A stretch of DNA of 22,470 nt from Opitutia bacterium UBA3151. GTDB taxonomy: Bacteria > Verrucomicrobiota > Verrucomicrobiia > Opitutales > Seribacteraceae. The stretch spans positions 1 to 22,470 of the forward strand of contig DEYT01000160.1 in assembly GCA_002364975.1 (NCBI GenBank), read 5' to 3'. Below, one piece after another: positions 7,279 through 14,827 of the stretch; position 1 is the first letter of the stretch; every line of letters begins with the position of its first letter. A program made the translations under genes and the position numbers. The notes beneath the pieces were generated by a model. The model did not search any database. It worked only from the letters and a program-made list of their open reading frames with translations, and was not told the DNA's origin.

Positions 7279-8684
7279 GCACCCGGGAAAATTTCTTCGG
7301 CTAAATCCTCAATCGGGTAGGTCCAAATTTCCGAGAGTGTCGGGTGGTACCAGTCCGCCTTGGCCAATTGGAGCACTGTCGCCTTGAGTGATACTGCGAT
7401 GGATAATGCATGAATCAGTTCACCCGCATCTTTCCCCACGCATTCCGCTCCCAGCACCACACCCGTTTTCTTTTCCGCGTGCACTTCAACATAACCATGC
7501 TTTGCTTCCATCAGGATAGATTTTCCATGGTCATCGAATGGGTAATCGGCCGAGAGAAACTCAATGCCTCTTTTTTCTAACTCCATAGGTAACAAGCCTA
7601 CCGTTGCTACTTGCGGGTCGGTAAAAACGACCCCGAGTAAATGATCGTAAGAAAGGGCAGCGGGAGATTGACCCAAAGCATGGGAAGCGGCGGTTTCTCC
7701 CTGCCTAATCGCAATATGGACAATCTCATGAGGTCCGGCACAATCTCCCGCGGCATAAATATGGGGAATCGAAGTTTGCTGAAATGAATTTGTTTTGAAG
7801 TGACCACTTTTCTCGAGTTCTACCCCAAGCATCTGTAAATTCAGTTCATCCGTAACGGGTTTTCTTCCTAAGGCATGGAACAAGAATCTGGTTTTCTGCG
7901 ACTTTGAGTTTCCCTGATGAAGATAATCAACCCGTATGGATTCCTGATCAATTTGTACAAGTTCCTTAATGGAGACTCCAGTGTTCACAATTATGCCTTC
8001 ATCTTCAAATTTTTTCCGGACACAAACGGATGCTTTTTCAGGAAATTCACGCAAGATATATTCACTTCTTTGAAGCAGGGTAACCCGCGATCCAACTCGG
8101 CTTAGAAATTGAGCAAGTTCACAGGCTACAATGCCTCCTCCCAACACAACTACCTCCTCGGGGACTTGAGTTAGGGAGAGAACTTCGTCACTAGTCTTAA
8201 AATTTACCGCGTCCAATCCGGGTACAGGAGGCATACCAATCGTAGAACCTGTCGAAATGATAAACTTTCCGGCTTTCAATAGAGTACCATCGGTAAGTTC
8301 AAGGGTTGTCGAATCAAGGAACTTTGCTTTGGACCGGAATAAAGTAAATCTTCCATCTTCGAGCTGCTCTGTCCGGTAGTCAGCAAATTCTGCAATAATT
8401 TCCTTTTTCCTCTGTTGCATCTTTTCCATATCGGAACCTAAGTTAGCTTGATCGAAGCCAAAAGTCTCTCCTCGGTTTGCAAGGTGTAGAATTTCGGCAG
8501 AATAAAGCAATGTTTTCGAAGGCATACACCCCCTCAAAATACAAAGACCGCCAAGTTCCTTGGCATTATCAACCACTGCGACCTTAACATTTTGTTCATG
8601 AGCGGTTCTTGCCGAGGCGTAGCCAGCACTTCCACCTCCTATAACAATGAGATCAAAAATATGCTGTTTTTTCATAGTTGTCAT
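7275..8684 (-). CDS. FAD-dependent pyridine nucleotide-disulfide oxidoreductase, dihydrolipoamide dehydrogenase family
   Basis: 469 residues, the usual family length. The FAD-binding GGGSAG motif is at 16-21; the redox-active disulfide is GGLCILRGCMPSK with Cys48 and Cys53; the NAD(H) site has GGGIVACELA in the middle; the second FAD motif is YAAGDCAG; the C-terminal dimer/active-site region has HPTLSE with His447 and Glu452, as in dihydrolipoamide dehydrogenases. The disulfide motif differs from the classic E3 sequence (GGTCLNVGCIPSK), so it may belong to a related branch (mercuric-reductase-like or an uncharacterised disulfide reductase) and not be the pyruvate dehydrogenase E3; no E1 or E2 gene adjoins it. 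Start is at ATG 8682-8684; a second in-frame ATG three codons later is an equally possible start. No Shine-Dalgarno. Convergent with the symporter, sharing a CTAG stop palindrome. Confidence 0.85.
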   Translation of the reverse strand: MTTMKKQHIFDLIVIGGGSAGYASARTAHEQNVKVAVVDNAKELGGLCILRGCMPSKTLLYSAEILHLANRGETFGFDQANLGSDMEKMQQRKKEIIAEFADYRTEQLEDGRFTLFRSKAKFLDSTTLELTDGTLLKAGKFIISTGSTIGMPPVPGLDAVNFKTSDEVLSLTQVPEEVVVLGGGIVACELAQFLSRVGSRVTLLQRSEYILREFPEKASVCVRKKFEDEGIIVNTGVSIKELVQIDQESIRVDYLHQGNSKSQKTRFLFHALGRKPVTDELNLQMLGVELEKSGHFKTNSFQQTSIPHIYAAGDCAGPHEIVHIAIRQGETAASHALGQSPAALSYDHLLGVVFTDPQVATVGLLPMELEKRGIEFLSADYPFDDHGKSILMEAKHGYVEVHAEKKTGVVLGAECVGKDAGELIHALSIAVSLKATVLQLAKADWYHPTLSEIWTYPIEDLAEEIFPGA

Positions 8685-8774
8685 TTGGATATTGGCTTAT
8701 TCAGAGAATGGTCAGGCTAAATTTGCAAAGTAGAATAAGAGGAAAATTGGAAGGTAAAAGATTACTTTCTTGGA

Positions 8775-8780
8775 TATAAT
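8775..8780 (+). promoter_or_regulatory. possible -10 box upstream of the CNB/receiver gene
   Basis: A perfect TATAAT lies in the 177-base divergent gap between the reductase and the signalling gene, about 82 bases before the ATG. No convincing -35 box sits 16-18 bases upstream, so the call rests on the single hexamer. The rest of 8685-8861 is AT-rich with no open reading frame or strong hairpin that I could see. Confidence 0.3.
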
Positions 8781-8861
8781 TGAGGTTCATGACATTATTT
8801 TTGAATAACGAATTTATTTGATTAAGTTATTAATTTAGGAATGATGTAATATCTCCACATA

Positions 8862-10007
8862 ATGATCAGACAACAAGAATACAACGAGGGTGACGAAGTT
8901 TTGCCGAGCGGAGAACTAGGAAAGGGATTTTGTATCCTTGAGAGCGGAACTCTGCAAGTAATTCGCGACAATAAAGTCTTGAGTGAAATCGACATCGTCG
9001 GATCTATCTTTGGAGAACTAAGTGAAATTCTTGGAATGAAGCGAGACGCTACCATACGAGCTAAAACTCCGGCAACCGTACGACATGTGGAAGAAAGCAT
9101 TTCTGAGATCGTTTCTAAAAACCCTAAAGTTGCGATCAAACTGATACGAACCTTAGGAAGAAGGTTGTATCGGATGAATCAAATTGCAACCCGGGGAGAT
9201 AACGAAAATAATATCTTCAAAAAGGCAACAGCTACCGCGGAAGACGATGATAGCAATGACCGTATTAAAATTCTGGTTGTGGACGACAAGCCAGCAATTG
9301 CCAAACAGTTGGGTGAGATGTTTGCCAAAAGCGAGTGGATGGTAGAATCTGCTACAGACGAAATTTCCGCCCTCAAGCTTTGTGAACATAGCGGATATTC
9401 CGCAATTTTAATTAGTATGGCTCTACCCGGAGAAACAGCAGTAGATTTACGTCGCAAGTTAAAAACTAATCATAATGTGCTAAACACCCCAGTAATTGGC
9501 ATGATTGTGATGGGAGATGAAAATGCTCAAAAGAAAGCATTGAACTCTGGTTTTGCGGATTGCATCAGTAAACCCTTCGATCAAAACAAGACCGAAGCGT
9601 TGATGTACAAGATCATGGATTTGGATTCGTCCGCACGCTATTTTAAATTTATTGAGGATCATCTCTTTTTTAAACTCCCACCGGAGTTGTCCAACTTTGT
9701 CATTAACGACATAAAGGAGAATATGGATACTCGTATTAAAAATACCATAAATGAAGGTATCCTTAAGCTTATCATTGATGTCTCAGAATTGGAAGATGTC
9801 GGTGAAGAAGCAATTGAAGTCGTTGGTGAATTCGCAGAAAAAATTGAGGACATGAAACTTCCCATGAGAGGTGCGATCGTTGCCACAGGTGAAGATGCAG
9901 AAATGTGGAATAATCTTGATGGTTGCGAGGAATGGAGTATCTGTGAGGATTTCGAAGAAGCCAAAGAAAACTTATCTCGACCTCCAGAAGAAGATGACGA
10001 AGATTAA
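8862..10007 (+). CDS. signalling protein: cyclic-nucleotide-binding domain, degenerate receiver, STAS-like domain
   Basis: 381 residues in three parts. Residues about 5-110 are a cAMP/CRP-type binding domain: the phosphate-binding cassette has FGE 50-52 and Arg61 (RDA), but Asp62 stands where Ser/Thr is usual. Residues about 135-255 are a CheY-like receiver with acid-pocket Asp141/Asp142 and Lys237 (SKPF) kept, but the phospho-acceptor is Ser185 (ILISMALPG) and the Thr/Ser switch position is Ile215, so it should not be phosphorylated normally. Residues about 262-375 resemble a STAS (anti-anti-sigma) fold (LIIDVSELEDVGEEA), with Glu in place of the phospho-Ser. The tail is very acidic. There is no helix-turn-helix or enzyme domain, so it likely works by protein contacts. 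The stop codon lies inside a terminator hairpin. Domain order is seen; the role is inferred. Confidence 0.8.
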   Translation: MIRQQEYNEGDEVLPSGELGKGFCILESGTLQVIRDNKVLSEIDIVGSIFGELSEILGMKRDATIRAKTPATVRHVEESISEIVSKNPKVAIKLIRTLGRRLYRMNQIATRGDNENNIFKKATATAEDDDSNDRIKILVVDDKPAIAKQLGEMFAKSEWMVESATDEISALKLCEHSGYSAILISMALPGETAVDLRRKLKTNHNVLNTPVIGMIVMGDENAQKKALNSGFADCISKPFDQNKTEALMYKIMDLDSSARYFKFIEDHLFFKLPPELSNFVINDIKENMDTRIKNTINEGILKLIIDVSELEDVGEEAIEVVGEFAEKIEDMKLPMRGAIVATGEDAEMWNNLDGCEEWSICEDFEEAKENLSRPPEEDDED

Positions 10008-10034
10008 AGTAGTTCTTTAATCTACCGTTTTTTT
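10001..10034 (+). terminator. intrinsic terminator overlapping the stop codon of the signalling gene
   Basis: A perfect 9-bp inverted repeat (AGATTAAAG 10001-10009, loop TAGTT, CTTTAATCT 10015-10023) is followed by ACCG and seven T at 10028-10034. The left arm contains the TAA stop of the preceding gene. The stem is AT-rich, so termination may be partial. hemF begins only 12 bases further on. Confidence 0.65.
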
Positions 10035-10046
10035 CTCATTAATTTC

Positions 10047-10961
10047 ATGGATGAGGCAGAAACAGCCCGTAATTGCTTCATTTCGATACACAATTCCTTA
10101 AGCGAAATCATGCTCGCTGAGGATGCAGAAATTTCGATCAAAGAAGACAAGTGGCAAAGAGATGAAGGCGGAGGGGGTAAAACATGGGCGGTTTCGAATG
10201 GGAAATGGATGGAAAAAGGTGGTATAAATTTTTCAGATGTACATGGTAATGAGCTTCCGAAATCGGCAACTCAAAACCGTCCCGAGTTAGTCGGTTCCAA
10301 ATTTCGTGCTATGGGGGTATCAGTGGTCTTTCACCCTCATTCCCCTTTCATACCCACCGCTCATGCAAATGTCAGGTACTTTGAGGCAAACACGCCAAAT
10401 GGGGAAAAAGTCTGGTGGTTTGGAGGTGGGTTTGATCTCACCCCCTATTACCCAATTCATGAGGATGTTTTATTTTGGCATCAGTGTGCTCAAAAAGCAT
10501 GTGATCCTTTTGGTCAGGATTTATATCCCCAATTCAAAAAATGGTGTGATCAGTATTTCTTTCTGCCACACCGAAAAGAAACAAGAGGAGTGGGAGGAAT
10601 TTTTTTTGATGACTTTTCAAGAGGTGGATTTGATTCATCCCTGGACTTTGTAAAAACGGTTGGGGAAACTTTTGGTGACGCCTATTTTACAATTGCAAAA
10701 AAAAGGAAGCATTTGACTTATTCAAAGGATCAAAAGGCATTCCAGCAATACAGACGGGCAAGGTATGTTGAGTTCAATCTTGTCTACGACCGAGGCACTC
10801 ATTTTGGATTGCAATCCAAAGGTAGAACCGAATCAATTTTGATGTCCATGCCTCCGACTGCAGATTGGATATATGAATGGGTTCCCCAAAAAGGTTCGCC
10901 CGAAGAAAATCTGTACCAGAATTACCTTAAACCTCGTGATTGGTTAAATGAAAATGCTTAA
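10047..10961 (+). CDS. hemF: oxygen-dependent coproporphyrinogen III oxidase
   Basis: 304 residues, the normal length of HemF. It converts coproporphyrinogen III to protoporphyrinogen IX using O2 in haem synthesis. Recognised signatures: GGGGKTW (41-47), PTAHANVRYFE with the conserved His106, FGGGFDLTPYYP (125-136), HRKETRGVGGIFFDDF (175-190) and the C-terminal RYVEFNLVYDRGTHFGLQ segment. It overlaps hemE by 14 bases, so the two haem genes are one transcription unit with coupled translation. The start ATG has no Shine-Dalgarno and sits just after a terminator; the promoter is therefore either inside the preceding gene or transcription reads through. Use of the oxygen-dependent enzyme implies aerobic growth. 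Confidence 0.96.
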   Translation: MDEAETARNCFISIHNSLSEIMLAEDAEISIKEDKWQRDEGGGGKTWAVSNGKWMEKGGINFSDVHGNELPKSATQNRPELVGSKFRAMGVSVVFHPHSPFIPTAHANVRYFEANTPNGEKVWWFGGGFDLTPYYPIHEDVLFWHQCAQKACDPFGQDLYPQFKKWCDQYFFLPHRKETRGVGGIFFDDFSRGGFDSSLDFVKTVGETFGDAYFTIAKKRKHLTYSKDQKAFQQYRRARYVEFNLVYDRGTHFGLQSKGRTESILMSMPPTADWIYEWVPQKGSPEENLYQNYLKPRDWLNENA

Positions 10962-11997
10962 ATCAAAATCGGGCAGGCAAAGGTTTCAACTTGCTTTAAA
11001 TGGGGAAAACTCGGGTCGCCCTCCCCTATGGGTCATGAGACAAGCCGGAAGGTATCTACCCGAGTACCGATCTCTAAAGGAAAAGTATGACTTTCTTACC
11101 ATGGTTAAAACTCCCGACTTGGCGGTTGAAGTCACCCTCCAACCTCTGGCTCGATTTGATCTAGATGCTGCAATTTTATTTAGTGACATTCTGGTAATTC
11201 CGGAAGCTATGGGTCAACCTTATCATTTTCGTGAAAAAGGCGGTATTGAAATGCAGTTCGCATTGAGATCTCTCAGGGATATAGAACGACTCATTGTAAC
11301 GGATGCACCAACTAAGCTAGCCTATGTGGAAGAAGCTCTTAAAATCTTAAGGGGCAAACTTGAGGGTAATAAAGCTCTTTTGGGCTTTTGTGGGTCTCCA
11401 TGGACCCTTGCATGCTACATGGTAGACGGAGGTTCCTCCCATGGGTTCCCTCAAACGGTCGCGTTTGCAAAAGAGCAACCTGAGGTTTTCGGAAAATTAA
11501 TGGAAAAAATCACATCCGTATTGATTGGTTATATTAAATTGCAATTTGAGGCAGGAGTGGATGCCCTACAAGTTTTTGACAGCTGGCACTCTCTATGTCC
11601 TCAAGAAAAAGCATGGGATTGGTCTTTAAAGTGGATCAAGACGATTGTAAACCAAGTGCCAAAAGAATTATCCATCATCCTTTATGCAAAAACTCCCGAG
11701 GATCGTTTTAAGCTCCTTGCCAGTACCGGCGTGGATGGATTGAGCATTGACCAGCGGCATGATTTGGCGAAAGCAAGAACAACCCTGCCAACCCCACTCA
11801 CTTTACAGGGAAACTTAGCTCCGGGACTCCTGGAAACCACTCCTGAAAAAGTAGTAAATGAAACTTCTGCGTTGCTTGATAAAATGAAGGGTGATAAGGG
11901 ACATATTTTAAACCTAGGCCACGGAATCCGCCCAATGGCAAAAATTGAGTGTATGGAAGCATTGGTCTCGACCAACTTGACCTATTCCCCAAACTAG
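10948..11997 (+). CDS. hemE: uroporphyrinogen decarboxylase
   Basis: 349 residues, typical for HemE, which removes four carboxyl groups from uroporphyrinogen III to give coproporphyrinogen III, the substrate of the HemF encoded just upstream. Signatures are PLWVMRQAGRYLPEYR (26-41), the catalytic Asp80 in LFSD, GFCGSPWTLACYMV, and the C-terminal NLGHGI. The ATG at 10948 lies inside the end of hemF in another frame; Met3 is an alternative start, also overlapping. Its TAG stop shares a CTAG palindrome with the convergent lpxK, leaving no room for a terminator between them. Confidence 0.97.
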   Translation: MKMLKSKSGRQRFQLALNGENSGRPPLWVMRQAGRYLPEYRSLKEKYDFLTMVKTPDLAVEVTLQPLARFDLDAAILFSDILVIPEAMGQPYHFREKGGIEMQFALRSLRDIERLIVTDAPTKLAYVEEALKILRGKLEGNKALLGFCGSPWTLACYMVDGGSSHGFPQTVAFAKEQPEVFGKLMEKITSVLIGYIKLQFEAGVDALQVFDSWHSLCPQEKAWDWSLKWIKTIVNQVPKELSIILYAKTPEDRFKLLASTGVDGLSIDQRHDLAKARTTLPTPLTLQGNLAPGLLETTPEKVVNETSALLDKMKGDKGHILNLGHGIRPMAKIECMEALVSTNLTYSPN

Positions 11998-13223
11998 TCC
12001 TTAAATGAAACTGGAAATGCCGGTTTTAATCTCTCTTTAGTGGGAAAACAAATACCGGCAACGGCCTCTTGGAAATCTTCAAAACCTTCCACTATTTCAA
12101 TTTCCATTCGCACATAAAATAAGGGAAGGATGGGTTTATACGAGACTGGGATTCGAACCGCATCCTTCTCCGTCGTCACCATAATATCAGCCCCGCTATT
12201 TTTAGCTTGCTGAAACATGCGATCCAATTCTTCAGCCTCATACCTGTGATGGTCCAGAAACCTTCTGCGGAAGCGAAGTTCTCCTGACATTCGATCGATG
12301 ATTTGCTCAAAACCACGGGGAGAGGCAATTCCGCAAAATACTCCCACAAAAGATTCATACAAAAAACTGAGTCCTTTTTCGATTTCTCCATTTACTTCAC
12401 GAAAAAACTTTGGCTTGTGTACACATCGAATAATTTCAGCCTTGTCGTTATATTTCCGGATGGTTTCCAATAGATTTAATTCCGGGTCATTCTCGGACTT
12501 AGTGAGGAAAACATAGGATGCCCGTTTTAGATGACTGACCGGCTCGCGCAGTATCCCCCTGGGAAGTAAAGAGTGATTCCCAAATGGATTGGTTTGATCT
12601 ACCAGCAGGAGATTCATTCTTCCACGAATGGATAGGTATTGAAATCCATCGTCTAAAATCAAGGCATCCGCTTTAAATCGATCGATTGCAAAACGGCCGG
12701 ATTTTACCCGATCGCGTCCCGTAATTACCACAACTCCGGGTAAGTTCTTGGCCAACATAAAAGGTTCATCACCCGCTTCTTCCGAATTCATCAGAACCTC
12801 CACTCCATTACTCACCACTTTGGGTTTTTGAATGCGAGATTTAAAAAACAAATTCCTGAAATTTCGATCTTCGATATCTTGCTTACTCTTGTAACCACGA
12901 CTAAGAATTGCAACTTTGAGACCACGACCAACAAGTTCCTTCGCAAACCTCTCAACAACCGGGGTTTTACCTGTTCCCCCCACGGTTAAATTCCCCACCA
13001 CAAGAACGAAGCAATCAAGTGGTTTATCCTTCAGAATTAACCTCTTGCCGTATAAAAAAACTCGAGTTCGGACGATCAACGAAAAAAGATATGAAAACGG
13101 AGAAAGAAACAATCCGAATAAACGAGCTGAAATCGATAAATCACGATCATAAATCACGCCCTCGACGAAGCCTTCGAAGTTTTGATATAATTTTTTGGTC
13201 CAAGTTTGATTTTCGGATGACAT
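11994..13223 (-). CDS. lpxK: tetraacyldisaccharide 4'-kinase (lipid A synthesis)
   Basis: 409 residues, longer than the roughly 330 of E. coli LpxK, chiefly through N- and C-terminal extension. The enzyme phosphorylates the 4' position of the lipid A disaccharide at the inner membrane, so its presence indicates an LPS outer membrane. Evidence: hydrophobic N-terminal segment (about 35-57), the P-loop VGNLTVGGTGKTP (76-88), LSRGYKSK, the DDGFQYL motif, and the conserved TTEKDAVRIP near the C-terminus. The start ATG 13221-13223 has AGGA 11 bases upstream, a weak Shine-Dalgarno at poor spacing. Divergent from panD over 119 bases and convergent with hemE. Confidence 0.93.
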   Translation of the reverse strand: MSSENQTWTKKLYQNFEGFVEGVIYDRDLSISARLFGLFLSPFSYLFSLIVRTRVFLYGKRLILKDKPLDCFVLVVGNLTVGGTGKTPVVERFAKELVGRGLKVAILSRGYKSKQDIEDRNFRNLFFKSRIQKPKVVSNGVEVLMNSEEAGDEPFMLAKNLPGVVVITGRDRVKSGRFAIDRFKADALILDDGFQYLSIRGRMNLLLVDQTNPFGNHSLLPRGILREPVSHLKRASYVFLTKSENDPELNLLETIRKYNDKAEIIRCVHKPKFFREVNGEIEKGLSFLYESFVGVFCGIASPRGFEQIIDRMSGELRFRRRFLDHHRYEAEELDRMFQQAKNSGADIMVTTEKDAVRIPVSYKPILPLFYVRMEIEIVEGFEDFQEAVAGICFPTKERLKPAFPVSFKD

Positions 13224-13291
13224 CGATCTGTAATTCCTATGGAAATAGCTACTTCTTTCAATCCGAATCAGTTATTAGCTTCTTTGATCGA

Positions 13292-13319
13292 TTGACTTTA
13301 CCAACAAGAAAGCTTTGAT
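13292..13319 (+). promoter_or_regulatory. possible sigma-70-type promoter for the panD operon
   Basis: TTGACT at 13292-13297, a 16-base spacer, then TTTGAT at 13314-13319, placing the likely start site some 15-20 bases before the panD ATG. The -35 is good and the -10 poor. It sits in the divergent gap between lpxK and panD, where a promoter is expected. Confidence 0.3.
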
Positions 13320-13342
13320 GTCTATTTTCCCATAAATCTTGG

Positions 13343-13717
13343 ATGCAAGTTACTTTATTAAAATCAAAACTCCATAGAGCCAGCGTCACCGCAGTGTCTC
13401 CAGATTATTCTGGAAGCCTATCCATAGATAGAGATTTAATGGATGCGGCTGGCTTTCTACATCATGAAAAAATTCTCGTTGGCAATATTACCAACGGAGA
13501 AAGATTCGAGACTTATTGCATACCTGCTCGTAGTGGATCCGGAGAGATCGCCTTAAACGGTGCAGCTGCTCATAAGGGTAAACCTGGAGACTTGGTGGTG
13601 ATTCTTTCCTTCGTATCTTTGGATCCGGAAGAGGCGGCAGTTTGGGAACCTCGCCTTATTTTGGTAGGTAATAAGAATCTTTCTCACGAATTAATCCCTC
13701 TTTCTCCAACCAAATAA
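13343..13717 (+). CDS. panD: aspartate 1-decarboxylase precursor (pyruvoyl enzyme)
   Basis: 124 residues, the usual size. PanD makes beta-alanine from L-aspartate for pantothenate and CoA synthesis. The sequence follows the family from end to end: LLKSKLHRASVT, the self-cleavage site Gly24-Ser25 (the same numbering as E. coli) within DYSGSLSIDRDLMDAA, the pyruvoyl group arising on Ser25, and NGAAAHKGKPGDLVVILSF with the conserved Asn-Gly-Ala-Ala. It is the first gene of a co-directional run and ends 2 bases before the aminotransferase start. No Shine-Dalgarno precedes the ATG. Confidence 0.96.
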   Translation: MQVTLLKSKLHRASVTAVSPDYSGSLSIDRDLMDAAGFLHHEKILVGNITNGERFETYCIPARSGSGEIALNGAAAHKGKPGDLVVILSFVSLDPEEAAVWEPRLILVGNKNLSHELIPLSPTK

Positions 13718-13719
13718 AT

Positions 13720-14805
13720 ATGATTGATTATAAACTGCATATCCCAGGACCGGTAAATGTCTCAAGCGGTGCTTACCAAGCTCTCAAAACTCCTGTAATG
13801 GGCCATCGAAGTCCTGACTTTGTAGATCTCTACAATAAATGCCAGCCCCTACTTCAAAAGCTTTTTCAGACTGAAGACCCGGTTTTTTTATGCACTTCAA
13901 GTGCTTGGGGTGCAATGGAGGGAGCCGTTCGTAACCTAACCAAAAAGAAAACCTTGTGTTGTACTTGCGGTGCTTTCTCAGACAAATGGATAGATGTAGT
14001 CCAGAGGTGTGACAAAGAAGTGGATGCCCTAAGTGTTGAATGGGGTAAACACATTGACCCTAACGCATTGGATGAAAAACTTTCTTCTGGGGAGTATGAC
14101 CTTGTTACTCTTGTGCACAATGAAACCTCCTGTGGAATGATGAACCCTCTCGAAGACATTATGAAAGTTTTGGCAAAATATCCAGATGTCTTATCTGTGG
14201 TTGATACTGTCAGTTCATTCTCTGTTGTTCCCATACAAAAAGATTTACTTGGAATTGATGTCCTTCTGACTGGATCCCAAAAAGCTTTAGCTTTACCTCC
14301 CGGTCTTGCACTTCTTTCAGTATCGGAGCGAGCTTTCGAAAGGGCTAAGACAATCAAAGGAAGGGGTTACTACTTTGACTTCTTAGAGTTCTTAAAAAAC
14401 CATGAAAAAGGAATGACTCCGAGTACTCCAGTTATCCCCCTTATCCATGGACTTCTCTATACTCTGGAGAGTATTTTCGAAGAGGGAGTCGAAAACCGTT
14501 TCCAAAGGCATGAGCAATTGAACAATCAAGTGCATCAATGGATTGATTCCAAGGGCTTTGAATTATTGCCAGAAAAGAAATTCGCATCTAAATCGCTCAG
14601 TTGTGTCAAAAACAACTTGGAAATGGATGTCGCTGGATTTGTTAAAGCTCTCAGGGAAGAGAAAAAATTAGCAATCGATGGAGGATACGGTAAAATCAAG
14701 GGAAAAACATTCAGGATTTCCAACATGGGCAACGAGGACAACCAGTCGATCGAGTTTCTTCTTAATCAGATGGATGATATAATACATCGTTTTCTTCCAT
14801 CTTAA
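13720..14805 (+). CDS. class V PLP-dependent aminotransferase (alanine-glyoxylate/serine-pyruvate type)
   Basis: 361 residues, typical of the family. The N-terminus HIPGPVNVSS and GHRSPDF (28-34) match alanine-glyoxylate and serine-glyoxylate aminotransferases; Asp162 (VDTVSS) should hold the pyridine nitrogen and Lys188 (GSQKAL) should form the Schiff base with PLP. The fold class covers serine-glyoxylate, alanine-glyoxylate, phosphoserine and ureidoglycine aminotransferases, which sequence inspection cannot separate, so I give no gene symbol. It lies 2 bases after panD and 22 before the topoisomerase gene, so is likely cotranscribed. A link to aspartate/beta-alanine metabolism is possible but is only suggested by position. 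Confidence 0.88.
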   Translation: MIDYKLHIPGPVNVSSGAYQALKTPVMGHRSPDFVDLYNKCQPLLQKLFQTEDPVFLCTSSAWGAMEGAVRNLTKKKTLCCTCGAFSDKWIDVVQRCDKEVDALSVEWGKHIDPNALDEKLSSGEYDLVTLVHNETSCGMMNPLEDIMKVLAKYPDVLSVVDTVSSFSVVPIQKDLLGIDVLLTGSQKALALPPGLALLSVSERAFERAKTIKGRGYYFDFLEFLKNHEKGMTPSTPVIPLIHGLLYTLESIFEEGVENRFQRHEQLNNQVHQWIDSKGFELLPEKKFASKSLSCVKNNLEMDVAGFVKALREEKKLAIDGGYGKIKGKTFRISNMGNEDNQSIEFLLNQMDDIIHRFLPS

Positions 14806-14827
14806 TTCTTGATCTACTTCAACCATA

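Noticed and set aside
8685..8861. Possible riboswitch or small RNA in the divergent gap
   Set aside because: AT-rich with no stable hairpin or recognised aptamer core; only an isolated TATAAT was supportable.
12140..12165. tRNA T-arm-like sequence (GGTTCGAATCCC on the minus strand)
   Set aside because: It encodes the conserved LpxK motif EKDAVRIP in frame, and no acceptor or anticodon arms fit around it.
13866..14357. 163-residue open frame on the minus strand inside the aminotransferase gene
   Set aside because: It is antisense to a conserved PLP enzyme and resembles no protein family.
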